From Paenibacillus melissococcoides (GTDB lineage Bacteria > Bacillota > Bacilli > Paenibacillales > Paenibacillaceae): a DNA stretch of 64,000 nt. The stretch is from the NCBI GenBank assembly GCA_944800085.1, contig CALYLO010000006.1, forward strand, positions 124,001-188,000. Direction: 5' to 3'. Position numbers and translations under genes: made by a program. The notes below the pieces were generated by a model, which worked only from the letters and a program-made list of their open reading frames with translations, had not been told where the DNA came from and did not search any database. Positions 51,535 through 61,013 of this stretch are shown piece by piece (the stretch's first letter is position 1; each line of letters opens with the position of its first letter).

Positions 51535-52218
51535 TTACTCCCGGTTGTTCGCGAAGATCATAATGAACTTGAGCAGTTCCAGGAGCGAGATGAAGGCGGC
51601 CGCAACGTACGTCAGGGCGGCAGCGTTCAATACTTTGGCGACGCCGCGTTCCTCTTCGTTCGTAATGAAGCCTTCGGACACCATCAGTTCTCTCGCCCGG
51701 TTGCTGGCGTTGAACTCGACCGGCAGCGTGACCAGTTGGAACAGCACGGCGGCCGAGAAGAACAAAATCCCGACCAGAAGCAAGTTCGACCATTGGAACA
51801 GCAGCCCGGCAATGATGAGGAACGGCGCCGCGCCCGACGTCAGATTGACGAGCGGGAACATGCGGTGCCGCAGCACGAGCATCGGATACGCTTGCTGATG
51901 CTGAATCGCGTGGCCGACTTCGTGGCAGGCGACCGAGATAGCCGAGATCGAGCTCTCGTAATAGACCGGCTCGGACAGACGGACGACCCGATGAATCGGA
52001 TCATAGTGGTCGGTCAAGGCTCCTTGCACAGGCTCGATCGGGACGTCATGCAGTCCGTTCGCATCGAGCATGCGCCGAGCCGCTTCGTAGCCGGTCATGC
52101 CGCTGCTGGCCTGCACTTGCGTGAAACGGTTGAACGTGCCTTTTACTCGGAATTGGGCCCAGATCGAGATCCCGAGCGCAATAAAAATCAAAAAATCCAT
52201 AGGATGAAATAAAATCAT
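51535..52218 (-). CDS. Neutral zinc metallopeptidase, YugP family
   Basis: A 227-residue membrane-bound peptidase of the YugP (peptidase_M98-like zinc) family. The catalytic motif CHEVGHAIQHQ (HExxH) lies near residue 100 between an N-terminal helix (MDFLIFIALGISIWAQF) and C-terminal helices; the third ligand is probably the Glu in LPVEFNASNRA. AGGAGG lies before the ATG. It is 55 bp after a MerR-type gene on the same strand and could be co-transcribed. Substrate unknown. Confidence 0.92.
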   Translation of the reverse strand: MILFHPMDFLIFIALGISIWAQFRVKGTFNRFTQVQASSGMTGYEAARRMLDANGLHDVPIEPVQGALTDHYDPIHRVVRLSEPVYYESSISAISVACHEVGHAIQHQQAYPMLVLRHRMFPLVNLTSGAAPFLIIAGLLFQWSNLLLVGILFFSAAVLFQLVTLPVEFNASNRARELMVSEGFITNEEERGVAKVLNAAALTYVAAAFISLLELLKFIMIFANNRE

Positions 52219-52272
52219 ATTGTTGCCTCCTATCCGGTACAGATGATGCGAGCTTATTTAGGACCGAAGATG

Positions 52273-52718
52273 TCACATCATGAAATGATTGTTCTTGTCA
52301 ATAAAGGTGAGCAGCACCTCGATGCAGGCCGCGCTCTGGGCGCCGAGACGGTTGAACAGTCTGCGGGCTTGGGTCGGCTTGAGCTGGTCGAGCATCGGCT
52401 TCAATTCCTTCGCCTCGCGCTCCAGCTTCTGAATGTGCAGCTGCAGCTCCGTCAGCCGGTCGGCAAGCTCTTGTTCCGCCGACGCGTGCCTCAGCTGCGC
52501 GAAATACTGCTTGATTTCCTCCAGCGAATATTTTTCTCTCTTCATTTGATGTATACGTTTGAGCCGCTCGATCGTTTCAAGGCTGTACAGACGATAGTTC
52601 GTATCTGTCCGTCCCGCCGGCTCGATTAGCCCGATTGTCGTATAATAATCAATTGTCCGCTGGCTGACCTTCGCCTCACGGGCAAGCTCTCCGATCCGAA
52701 TTAACGACTTATTCCCAT
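52273..52718 (-). CDS. MerR-family regulator with an apparent one-base defect at its start
   Basis: A MerR-type regulator of about 148 residues. The winged helix reads IRIGELAREAKVSQRTIDYY, then TTIGLIEPAGRTDTNYRLYS; a coiled coil (ELADRLTELQLHIQKLEREA) follows. There is no ATG, GTG or TTG in its frame near the start. The ATG at 52718, with GAGGTGAG upstream, is in the wrong frame by one base: a GGGG instead of GGG after it would give a normal start MGNKSLIRIGELA. This may be a sequencing slip in a homopolymer, a recent mutation or a slippery switch. Lies downstream of the drug-efflux MFS gene and may regulate it. Confidence 0.75.
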
Positions 52719-52868
52719 CGTCCTCACCTCTCTTTTTAATTACTATGATACTAAAAACCAAACCATACAGTCAAACGTGATGGTTTGGCGAAAAAGGCAC
52801 AATTTTTGAACGATTTGCAATGGAAGGCCCGGAACGATTTTTCCCGGAAAACATAGGAAAAAAGCCGG

Positions 52869-54077
52869 TTAGCGCACTTTTTTGTCCGGCTTGATGAACA
52901 AGAACACGAGGATGAGCGCAATGACGGACAGGACCGTGACGACGATAAAAATGAGACGGTGGGACTTGTCCATCATCCAGCTGAACAGCGGCGGCCCGAA
53001 GGCGACTCCAAGGAAGCGAAGGCTGCTGTAGAGCGATGTAATCATGCCGCGCTGCGCCTTCTCCACCGCGCCGGTGATCATCGTGTTCAGACATGGCAGC
53101 AGCAAGCCCGTCCCGATGCTGCTCACCGTAATGAGCGCGATAAATCCGTACACGTTTTTGTAAAAGAAAATCGTGCATCCGAGCGAGACCGCCATAAGCA
53201 GCAGGCCGATATTCATCAGCCAGCGAATCAGCACACCGTTCTTTTTGATGAGCGAACCGGTAATATAGGCGGTCGTCACCATGCCAAGCAGCGGAATGGC
53301 GAGGACAAGACCTTTGACAATTCCTTTCAAATTGTACGGCTTTTCCTCCAGAATGTCGGATAAATAGAACAGGATGCCGAACAGGATAAACAAGGACAGC
53401 GCTCCGGCAAAAAAGGCGGGAACGAGCCAGCGGCCCTGCTGCTGGAAGATTTGTCCGATGTTCCGGATATACGTTTTGAGCGGCTGCGGCTTCTGCTTCC
53501 GTTCCGGTTCCTTGATGAGGAAGATGACCGCAACCAGCGACAAGGCGCAAAATACGGGAAACGCAAAAAAGGGCGCCGTCCACGTCAACAGGGCAAGCGC
53601 TGAACCGAGTATCGGGCTGATTACCTTGCCGGTGCCGTTGGAAGCTTCGATCAGGCCCAAAGCCTGGCTCTCCTGGGCGCCCTTGTACAAATCGCCGACG
53701 AGCGCCATGGCGATCGAGGCCGTTCCTGCCGCTCCCAGCCCCTGGACCGCGCGGAAGCCGATCAGGAGGCCGTAGGATTCCCATAAGGCCCCGAGCCCGG
53801 TGACGATCCCTGCCGCCCCGTAAATGATAAGCGAAGGGATAATAATCGCCTTGCGTCCGAAGCGATCCGACAAATAGCCTGCGATTGGAATAATCAGGCC
53901 CGCCGATACGGAGAACAACGTAATGATGAGACTGGTCTGCAGCTGAGTCAGATGCAGATGGCGCTTGACCTCCGGCAAAATGGGAACAAGCATGGAGTTG
54001 CCCAACACGAGCACAAGCGGTACGGTGGCGATCGCAGTATATTCAAGCCATAGGGAAGAGCTTCGTTGTTTGGCCAT
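52869..54077 (-). CDS. MFS drug-efflux transporter
   Basis: A 402-residue, 12-segment exporter of the YfmO/MdrA-like branch of MFS drug:proton antiporters. The first half has LVLGNSMLVPILPEVKRHLH and the loop motif GYLSDRFGRKAIIIPS; motif C is SNGTGKVISPILGSALA. The ATG at 54077 has AAAGGAA seven bases upstream and fits the family; the ATG at 54113 has none. A MerR-type regulator follows on the same strand, a common pairing for efflux pumps. It is divergent from a TlpA-like gene. Confidence 0.9.
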   Translation of the reverse strand: MAKQRSSSLWLEYTAIATVPLVLVLGNSMLVPILPEVKRHLHLTQLQTSLIITLFSVSAGLIIPIAGYLSDRFGRKAIIIPSLIIYGAAGIVTGLGALWESYGLLIGFRAVQGLGAAGTASIAMALVGDLYKGAQESQALGLIEASNGTGKVISPILGSALALLTWTAPFFAFPVFCALSLVAVIFLIKEPERKQKPQPLKTYIRNIGQIFQQQGRWLVPAFFAGALSLFILFGILFYLSDILEEKPYNLKGIVKGLVLAIPLLGMVTTAYITGSLIKKNGVLIRWLMNIGLLLMAVSLGCTIFFYKNVYGFIALITVSSIGTGLLLPCLNTMITGAVEKAQRGMITSLYSSLRFLGVAFGPPLFSWMMDKSHRLIFIVVTVLSVIALILVFLFIKPDKKVR

Positions 54078-54310
54078 GATCAGGTTCCTTTCTGCGTAAT
54101 GTATGGGGAGCAATCATTGCAAGCACGTCGTTACTATTCCCAAGGGAGGAAGGAGTCATACCCGCGGCTGATGGCCGAAAGGATCGTATTTTATGAAGAA
54201 AAAGGGTACAATACATACAAAAGCACATGTTCAGATTTGCCAGCAGGGGTACAGACCCCGGCAAAGAAGTTAATAATAATGCGGATAGTATAAAGGAGAG
54301 ATCGCCGTAA

Positions 54311-54874
54311 ATGAAAAAAAGTGCAGGCGTGCTTATCGTTGGCGTGCTGTTCATACTCTTCGGCGTGTGGCAGAATCTAAGCCAGTCTTCGGTCTCTTCG
54401 ACCGATATGAGGCAAGGGTCCGCCGAAGTCGCTCTGCCGGAAGAGACCGGGCCCCAAGTAGGAAAGCTGGCGCCTTCGTTCACGCTCGAGACCGCCGAAG
54501 GAACGAAATATAAGGTGGGCGGCAAGCAGGATAAACCGATCTTTTTGAATTTCTGGGCTTCCTGGTGCACGCCATGCCAGGCAGAAGCGCCCGATCTTGT
54601 CAAATTGCATGCCAAATATAAGGATAAGCTCGATCTTCTGTCGGTCAATGTGACGAATTATGATACGAAGGAAAAAGCGAAGGAGTTCGTGAACGAGTAC
54701 GGGATGGTCAACCCGGTGCTGTGGGACGAGGAGGGCAAGGCATACAAGCTGTATAACGGCATTGCCTTTCCGACCAATATTTTGATTGACAAAAACGGAG
54801 TCATCCGCGAGCTGTTCATCGGACTGCGACCGCCGAAGGAATTGGAAAAGGCCATCGAAAAGGTGATTGAATGA
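54311..54874 (+). CDS. TlpA/ResA-family thiol-disulfide oxidoreductase
   Basis: A 187-residue membrane-anchored thioredoxin facing the outside. An uncleaved N-terminal helix (SAGVLIVGVLFILFGVW) is followed by the AhpC/TSA-thioredoxin domain with FWASWCTPCQAEAPDL; the CTPC active site lies near residue 83. The cis-Pro segment is NGIAFPTNILID. It resembles ResA, which keeps apocytochrome c cysteines reduced, but no cytochrome c genes are nearby, so other extracellular thiol targets are possible. The site GGAGAG lies before the ATG. Confidence 0.92.
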   Translation: MKKSAGVLIVGVLFILFGVWQNLSQSSVSSTDMRQGSAEVALPEETGPQVGKLAPSFTLETAEGTKYKVGGKQDKPIFLNFWASWCTPCQAEAPDLVKLHAKYKDKLDLLSVNVTNYDTKEKAKEFVNEYGMVNPVLWDEEGKAYKLYNGIAFPTNILIDKNGVIRELFIGLRPPKELEKAIEKVIE

Positions 54875-54895
54875 CACCGGGCCGGAACGAAGAAG

Positions 54896-55245
54896 AGGCT
54901 GTTCCATAGGCGGGTGCATTAGGATGCGGAGCAAGACGGGACAACAGAAAATATAGAGGCGGGAAAAGCGGGAAGAGGGATGAGCGCAGTGAAATCCTGC
55001 GTCCATGCAGCAATTTACGCTATTTGATCCGATTTTTTACAAATTTCCTGCAAGAGTGCATCCTTTTCGCCGATTTTCGGTTTCAATCTAGTGGCATGGC
55101 TGAAATTAGTGCCGTTTCGCAGGAATTTCGGTAACGAAGTAGATGTTACAATGGAAAACTGAATTTTCGCAATTTTCCGGCAGGTCGAGCGTTGAAAATC
55201 AGGGGGTGTCTCACTGTAGCAAAATACTACAATGGGACAGCCCCC
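54896..55245. repeat. MITE-like dispersed repeat, copy B (350 bp)
   Basis: Second copy of the element at 13931-14295, same orientation. The left end AGGCTGTTCCA and the right end TGGGACAGCCCCC are inverted repeats; the right part AGGGGGTGTCTCACTGTAG...ACTACAATGGGACAGCCCCC forms the hairpin. The interior shares the blocks GCAGTGAAAT, TTTCCTGCAA, GTGCCGT, GGTAAC and GTCGAGC with copy A. It fills the gap between the TlpA-like gene and the end of cimA. No gene inside. Confidence 0.8.
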
Positions 55246-55267
55246 TTCGTCTTGTCCGCGGTGAGGA

Positions 55268-56881
55268 TTAATGGTTGACGAGCCCCAGAGGTTCTCGGCG
55301 TTCGGGAGCGAGATCCACTTTCTCTTTCCCCATAAGCGCATACCGGATGCTGTCTAAAAGAGCTTCCCAGCTCGCTTCGATCACGTTGCTCGATACGCCG
55401 ACCGTGCTCCATGTATTTTGAGAATCGGCCGACTCGATAAGCACCCGCACCTTGGCGGCTGTCGTATCATTCTCGTCCAATACCCGTACTTTATAATCGG
55501 TGAGATGCATATCTTCAATAAAAGGGTAGTGGCGGACGAGCGCTTTGCGAAGCGCGTTGTCAAGCGCATTCACCGGACCGTTGCCCTCGGCAGCCATGTA
55601 CACGGTCTCATTGCCGACATTCAGCTTCACGATCGCTTCGGAATTGACTGAACGATCGGCCGCCTTCTCGACGATCATTTTGAAGGAAGCGAAGGTGAAC
55701 GGCTCCTCGTGCGTTCCGGTCGCCTGGCGAAGCAGCAATTCGAGTGAGGCGTCCGCGCCTTCGAATTGGTAACCCTGGTGCTCCAGCTCCTTGATGCGCT
55801 CGATAATGGCGCGGGTTGTCGGATTGCTGGCATCGAGCTCATAGCCGAGCTGCTGCGCCTTGGACAAGACATTGCTCTGACCGGCCAGCTCCGAGACAAG
55901 CACCCGCTGCTTGTTGCCGACCTGCTCGGGCTCGATATGCTCGTACGTGCGCGAATCCTTCATAATCGCCGACACGTGGATGCCTCCCTTGTGAGCAAAG
56001 GCGGCGTTGCCGACGTAAGGCTGGTTGACCGGCATGTTCACATTGGCGATCTCGCTCACATACCGTGCGACTGAAGTCAATTGCTTAAGCTGATCGCCGG
56101 AGACGCACGAGTATCCCATCTTCAATTGAAGATTCGGGATGATGGAGCACAGATTGGCATTGCCGCATCGCTCGCCGTAGCCGTTCATCGTGCCTTGGAC
56201 CTGGGTCGCTCCGGCTTCCACGGCAGCCAGCGTATTGGCGACGGCCAGCTCGCAGTCATTATGCGTATGGATGCCGAGCTTGATGTCGACATGGCTCTTG
56301 ACGTTCCGGACGATGCTTGCGATCTCGTGCGGCAGCGTTCCTCCGTTCGTGTCGCACATCACGACCCAGTCCGCTCCTGCCTCCTCGGCGGCGCGAAGCA
56401 CGGCCAGCGCGTATTCGGGATTATGCTTGTAGCCGTCGAAGAAATGCTCCGCATCGAGCATCACTTCCATGTGGGCCCGCTTCAAGTAGGCGATAGAGTC
56501 CGAGATCATGGACAGATTCTCTTCCAGCGTCGTCTCCAGCGCCGTATGGACGTGGAAATCCCATGACTTGCCCACGAGTGTCGCTGCGGGAACGCCCGCT
56601 TCGATGATGCGGTTCAGGTTCACGTCTTGCTCCGCCCGTGACATTTTGCGGCGGGTGCTGCCGAAGGCTGTCAACTTCGCTTGCCAGGAATACGACTTGA
56701 CCCGCTTGAAGAACTCGATGTCCTTGCCGTTGCTGCCCGGAATGCCGCCTTCAATATAGGATACCCCGAAGGCGTCCAGCTTGCGCGCGATTTTTATTTT
56801 ATCATCCGCGGACAGGCTGATTCCTTCGCCCTGGGTGCCGTCGCGCAGCGTGGTATCAAAAATGGAAACGAATGTCGACAT
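55268..56881 (-). CDS. cimA: (R)-citramalate synthase
   Basis: A 537-residue enzyme of the isopropylmalate synthase family that condenses pyruvate and acetyl-CoA to citramalate, feeding the threonine-independent route to isoleucine. The catalytic TIM barrel starts with IFDTTLRDGTQGEGISLS; the metal site includes GIHTHNDCELAVANT and TMNGYGERCGNANL. The C-terminal LeuA dimer (regulatory) domain covers about residues 400-530. The ATG at 56881 has GAAGGGGG eight bases upstream. A TATAAT (minus, 56940-56945) is the probable -10. GVSYIEGGIPGSNGKD is typical of the TIGR00977 citramalate branch. Confidence 0.93.
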   Translation of the reverse strand: MSTFVSIFDTTLRDGTQGEGISLSADDKIKIARKLDAFGVSYIEGGIPGSNGKDIEFFKRVKSYSWQAKLTAFGSTRRKMSRAEQDVNLNRIIEAGVPAATLVGKSWDFHVHTALETTLEENLSMISDSIAYLKRAHMEVMLDAEHFFDGYKHNPEYALAVLRAAEEAGADWVVMCDTNGGTLPHEIASIVRNVKSHVDIKLGIHTHNDCELAVANTLAAVEAGATQVQGTMNGYGERCGNANLCSIIPNLQLKMGYSCVSGDQLKQLTSVARYVSEIANVNMPVNQPYVGNAAFAHKGGIHVSAIMKDSRTYEHIEPEQVGNKQRVLVSELAGQSNVLSKAQQLGYELDASNPTTRAIIERIKELEHQGYQFEGADASLELLLRQATGTHEEPFTFASFKMIVEKAADRSVNSEAIVKLNVGNETVYMAAEGNGPVNALDNALRKALVRHYPFIEDMHLTDYKVRVLDENDTTAAKVRVLIESADSQNTWSTVGVSSNVIEASWEALLDSIRYALMGKEKVDLAPERREPLGLVNH

Positions 56882-57002
56882 ACTCGAAACCCCCTTCATT
56901 TAGTGCACGGACGATACAGTACCGAAACTATATTTTCCTATTATAGCATTCGAAAGGAGGATGTATAGTCCGTAATTTGTGAGGCGGCGGAAATCGATCC
57001 GG

Positions 57003-57031
57003 TTGTATTGGCGTCCAGAAAGCGGTAAAAT
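57003..57031 (+). promoter_or_regulatory. Promoter of dinB
   Basis: TTGTAT (57003-57008), a 17-bp spacer and TAAAAT (57026-57031). The SOS box begins seven bases further on. Confidence 0.65.
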
Positions 57032-57037
57032 GGAACT

Positions 57038-57051
57038 AGAACAGTTGTTCT
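57038..57051 (+). promoter_or_regulatory. LexA (SOS) box of dinB
   Basis: AGAAC-AGTT-GTTCT: inverted arms separated by four bases, close to the Bacillus LexA/DinR consensus CGAACNNNNGTTCG. It lies at the predicted transcription start, so bound LexA would block dinB until DNA damage. Confidence 0.8.
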
Positions 57052-57090
57052 CTTGCGGAACACTGCCATAAGGGAAGAAAGGTGAGAGAA

Positions 57091-58410
57091 ATGGGCGGTA
57101 AGGAAGAGGCGCGTGACCGGGTCGAGCGGCATTATCCGCCGAAGGGCCGTGTCATCCTCCATGTGGATATGAACGCGTTTTATTGTTCCGTTCATGAAGC
57201 TGAGGACCCGGAGACGTACAGGGGCAAGCCGACGGCCGTCGCCGGCAGCATCGAGCTGCGCAAAGGGATTATCGTAACCTGCTCCTACGCGGCGCGGAAG
57301 AGGGGGATCCGCACCGGCATGCTCGTGAAGCAGGCGCTGCGCCTCTGTCCACAGCTTGTCTTGATCCGCCCGGATTTCTATCTCTACCGGCGTTATTCAC
57401 AGGCATTTATTGCTATTGCGCGCGATTATACCCCGTTGGTTGAAGTCGTCTCCATTGACGAATGCTATATGGATATAAGCGGCTCGAAGTTATTCGGCAC
57501 GCCGCTCGATATCGCGAACGAACTGCAGCAGCGCATCCGCGGCGAGCTGTCGCTGCCATGCTCGATCGGGATCGCGCCGAACAAGCTGCTGGCGAAGATG
57601 GCTTCGGATATGAAGAAGCCGAACGGCATTACGGTGCTCCGCATCCGGGATGTGCCGAAGCTGCTCTGGCACAGGCCGTGCGGCGAACTGTTCGGCATCG
57701 GACAGAAGACCGCCGCGAAGCTGTCGCGCTCGGGCATCCGCACGATCGGCGAACTGGCCCAGGCGGATGAAGCACGTCTCGTCTCGCTGTTCGGCGTCCA
57801 GGGCCACTGGATGAAGCGGGCGGCGAACGGGCTGGATGAAGGTCCGGTTCGCCCGGAACGGGAGCCGAACAAGTCTGTCGGACATACGACGACACTGCCG
57901 CAGGACGTGACCGGGAAGGAGGATGTCCGCCGCGTGCTGCTCAATCTGGCCGATCAGGTGGCCCGCCGCATGCGCAGGCAGCGGCTGATGGCTCAGACGG
58001 TTCAGATTACGATCCGCACGCCGGAGATGAAGACAATTACCCGATCGGCGACGCTGGAGTCGCCCACGGACGACGCGGCCCGTCTGCTGGAAGAAGCGTG
58101 GCGCCTCTATGAGCAGCATTGGCCGCAGGATCAGCCGATACGGCTCCTCGGAATTACGGGGCAGAACATGGTGGCCAAGGAGGAGGCGGCGATTCAGCTC
58201 GATCTGTTCGACTTCGAGCAGCAGCCGAAGCGGGAGCAGCTGATTCAGGCGATGAACCGGATCCGCGACAAGTACGGGGAGAACGCGCTCGTCACTCTGG
58301 GCATGCTGGGAGACGATCCTTCGGCGCTGCTGCGGAATCATAAAGTAAGGGGGACCTCCCTTCAGACGGATTTTCTGCGCGACGGAGACGGGGACAACCG
58401 TTCCGGTTAA
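57091..58410 (+). CDS. dinB: DNA polymerase IV (Y family)
   Basis: Error-prone translesion DNA polymerase of 439 residues. Catalytic acidic residues are in ILHVDMNAFYCSVHEA and VSIDECYMDIS; the helix-hairpin-helix region LFGIGQKTAAKLSRSGIRTI and the little-finger domain follow. Near the C-terminus QLDLFDF is a sliding-clamp binding motif. The ATG at 57091 has AAAGGTGAG upstream; a GTG at 57082 is the alternative. It has its own promoter with an SOS box, so it should be induced by DNA damage. Confidence 0.95.
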   Translation: MGGKEEARDRVERHYPPKGRVILHVDMNAFYCSVHEAEDPETYRGKPTAVAGSIELRKGIIVTCSYAARKRGIRTGMLVKQALRLCPQLVLIRPDFYLYRRYSQAFIAIARDYTPLVEVVSIDECYMDISGSKLFGTPLDIANELQQRIRGELSLPCSIGIAPNKLLAKMASDMKKPNGITVLRIRDVPKLLWHRPCGELFGIGQKTAAKLSRSGIRTIGELAQADEARLVSLFGVQGHWMKRAANGLDEGPVRPEREPNKSVGHTTTLPQDVTGKEDVRRVLLNLADQVARRMRRQRLMAQTVQITIRTPEMKTITRSATLESPTDDAARLLEEAWRLYEQHWPQDQPIRLLGITGQNMVAKEEAAIQLDLFDFEQQPKREQLIQAMNRIRDKYGENALVTLGMLGDDPSALLRNHKVRGTSLQTDFLRDGDGDNRSG

Positions 58411-58546
58411 TGCGGATCCGGTATCGGGAATCCGCGCGGGAACGCGATAAAATCGAGGATTTCGTTTGAATTTCAACCCTGTTTGTATTATATTGATTAC
58501 GGAGGAACCATGACGAACTGTTCTGATTACAGGAGGGAACGAACCA

Positions 58547-58780
58547 ATGGCAAAATATACTTGGGTAGATAAGGACACATGCATCGCTTGCGGAGCGTGC
58601 GGCGCAACCGCTCCGGATATATACGACTACGACGATGAAGGCATCGCAGAAGTGATATATGAAGGCGACAACAACCAAGGAATCACCGAGATTCCGGAAG
58701 ATTTGTACGACGATCTGCAGGATGCGGCTGACGGCTGCCCTACGGATTCGATTAAGTTCGCGGATACGCCTTTCAACTAA
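58547..58780 (+). CDS. Ferredoxin, single [4Fe-4S] cluster
   Basis: A 77-residue acidic electron carrier like Bacillus subtilis Fer. Cluster ligands are CIACGAC near residue 11 (CxxCxxC) and the distant Cys in DGCPTDSIKF. The first 16 residues and the acidic middle (YDYDDEGIAEVIYEGDN) are typical. AGGAGGG lies nine bases before the ATG. It is monocistronic with a strong terminator. Its redox partners, such as P450s or desaturases, are not in the window. Confidence 0.95.
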   Translation: MAKYTWVDKDTCIACGACGATAPDIYDYDDEGIAEVIYEGDNNQGITEIPEDLYDDLQDAADGCPTDSIKFADTPFN

Positions 58781-58811
58781 CACTGCGTGGCATCAACATA
58801 GAGTAAGCTTG

Positions 58812-58839
58812 TCCCTGCTTAGAGCGGGGATTTTTTTTT
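58812..58839 (+). terminator. Intrinsic terminator of the ferredoxin gene
   Basis: TCCCTGC pairs with GCGGGGA, followed by nine T residues. The next 215 bases, to the cyclase gene, show nothing further. Confidence 0.85.
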
Positions 58840-59055
58840 ATTTATAGAAAGAATTCGTTATGCGCAAATATGGGCAAATTTCATGAGACCTGCATGCTTT
58901 TTTCTTTGCCAAAAGATACTGCGGCCCAAGCAAGCCCGAGTGAGGCCGGTGTCATTGCCAAGAATGCATTCCTCGTTCTACAATGTTATAGTTAACGCCG
59001 CAAGAATTGAATATATGAACATATTTCTATTTTGACAGCCAGGGGGAGGGCTGGG

Positions 59056-60909
59056 ATGAAGAATTACGGAATTCCGCTCGGGATCGCGGCCCTCGTCACC
59101 ATCATTGCGGTGTATGTGTACTGCTTCGGAAGCGGGGGTTCGTTCCAGATGGCGGAGCATGCCCTTCGCGATGCGCTGCGCACCAAGAGCGTGGCGGAGC
59201 AGGCTCCCGACGATCGGATCAAAATTATTGCGATTGACGAAGAGTCCCTGAATCAGTTGGGGCCGTTTCCTTGGCCGCGCAGCGTATATGCGGATATGAT
59301 CAAAAATCTGATGGAAGCCGGAGCGAAGTCGGTTGCGCTGGATCTGCTCCTGATCGATCCGGCCGCGGACAACCAGGATGATGCGCTGCTATCCGAACAG
59401 CTCAAGCGCTATCCGCAAGTTTTTCTGCCGGTGCAGGTCACCCTGCAATCCCGTCAGCCTGATGCGAAATCGCTGCTCGTCGAGCGCGTCGATCGGCCGG
59501 CCGCTTCGCTCCAGGTGCCGGAGGCGCAGCAGGGCCATGTGAATGTGCTGCCCGATCCGGACGGGGTCATCCGTCATATGACGCTCGGGCTGCGAGGCGA
59601 GAACGGCGAGATGATTCCGTCGCTCGACGTGCTGCTGGCGAACCGGATGCTCCCTGAAGGGGAACAAATCCGTTGGGATGAGGAGAAGCAGGCTTGGCTG
59701 CGGGGGGACAAGCCGTTACCGACGGATGCCCGGCATCAGGTGGCGACGGATTTCTTCACTTCCGCTTACGGTTATGGAGACAGCGAGCTGAATGGGTATG
59801 ATCGCCAGTCGTTCATCGATGTGCTGACCGGCGTCGTCGATGCCGGGTATTACCAAGATACGACGGTCCTTATCGGCCCGTATGCGACCTCGCTCAGCGA
59901 CAAGCATATGACGCAGCTGAGCCGGACGATGACGCTCCACGGCGTGGAGATCCATGCGAACATGGTGCAATCGCTCCTGGAGGGGCGCTTCTATAAGGAA
60001 GCTCCCTTCGGCTGGAACGTGTTCGCGCTCGCTGCGGGCATTGCCGCTGCCGCCTGGTGCGGGAACCGGGTCCGGGGCGTGCCGGGGGCAGGATACGCCC
60101 TGCTGCTCGCCGGCATATATACGGTGATCTGGATCGGGGTCTATGAGACCGGTTCGGTATTCATTCCGTATTTGACCGAAATATGCGGGATGACCGCCTC
60201 GTACACGCTCCTTCTCGCCTATCGCAGCCGCGAGGAGGGCCGGGCGCGTCAGCAGGTGGAAGAGCTGTTCGGCCGGTATGTGTCGCCCGCCGTCGTAACG
60301 GAGCTGCTGCGATCCAGGGAGGCGATTCGGGTCGGCGGAACGCGCTGCGATATTACCGTCATGTTTATCGATATTCGAGGGTTCACTCCGCTCTCGGAAC
60401 GGCTGGCCCCGGAGGAGACGATCCAGGTGCTCAATCAATATTTGCATGCCTGCGCCGACGTCATCTTCCGCCATCAGGGGACGCTGGACAAGTTCATCGG
60501 CGATGGCGTCATGGCCATCTTCGGCGCCCCCTATCCGCTGGAACGGCATGAAGAACATGCGCTTCAAGCGGCGCTAAGCTTGGTGAGACGGGCGGAGCTG
60601 TTGAAGCAGACGGTGGGAGCGCAAGATATCTCCGTTCAGTTCGGCATCGGGATTCAGAGCGGCGAAGCGGTCGTCGGCAACATCGGCTCGGAAGCGCTCC
60701 GGCTCGATTACACGGCGATTGGCGACACGGTCAACACCGCCGCCCGCCTGGAATCGCAAGCGAAGCCGGGACAGGTGCTGGTAGGGGAAGCAACGGTGCG
60801 CCGCCTTGGCAGCCGGTTCAAGATGTCCGAGGTGGGGCCTCTCAAGCTGAAGGGCAAATCGGAGCCGGTGCTCGTCTACGAATTGCTGGCGGAACAAGAA
60901 GAGCCGTGA
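59056..60909 (+). CDS. CHASE2-domain adenylate cyclase (class III)
   Basis: A 617-residue membrane receptor cyclase. One N-terminal helix (residues 5-25) is followed by an extracellular CHASE2 sensor domain to about residue 310 (RIKIIAIDEESLNQLGPFPW, then PRSVYADMIKNL). Three membrane helices at about 315-400 lead to a cytoplasmic class III catalytic domain. Metal aspartates are in VMFIDIRGFTPLS and IGDGVMAIFG; the Lys of LDKFIG and Asp of LDYTAIGDTVN suggest ATP rather than GTP; NTAARLE supplies the transition-state Asn and Arg. GGGGGAGGG precedes the ATG. First gene of a likely operon with a FecR-type and an NHL-type protein. Confidence 0.93.
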   Translation: MKNYGIPLGIAALVTIIAVYVYCFGSGGSFQMAEHALRDALRTKSVAEQAPDDRIKIIAIDEESLNQLGPFPWPRSVYADMIKNLMEAGAKSVALDLLLIDPAADNQDDALLSEQLKRYPQVFLPVQVTLQSRQPDAKSLLVERVDRPAASLQVPEAQQGHVNVLPDPDGVIRHMTLGLRGENGEMIPSLDVLLANRMLPEGEQIRWDEEKQAWLRGDKPLPTDARHQVATDFFTSAYGYGDSELNGYDRQSFIDVLTGVVDAGYYQDTTVLIGPYATSLSDKHMTQLSRTMTLHGVEIHANMVQSLLEGRFYKEAPFGWNVFALAAGIAAAAWCGNRVRGVPGAGYALLLAGIYTVIWIGVYETGSVFIPYLTEICGMTASYTLLLAYRSREEGRARQQVEELFGRYVSPAVVTELLRSREAIRVGGTRCDITVMFIDIRGFTPLSERLAPEETIQVLNQYLHACADVIFRHQGTLDKFIGDGVMAIFGAPYPLERHEEHALQAALSLVRRAELLKQTVGAQDISVQFGIGIQSGEAVVGNIGSEALRLDYTAIGDTVNTAARLESQAKPGQVLVGEATVRRLGSRFKMSEVGPLKLKGKSEPVLVYELLAEQEEP

Positions 60910-61013
60910 ATTAGGACCGAAGGACGGATTTCATACGCAAAAAGGATGAAAAAGTAAAAAAACGCTCGCAATTCAGTCGATTTCATCCGATAGAAAAGGA
61001 GAGGAGGGATAAC

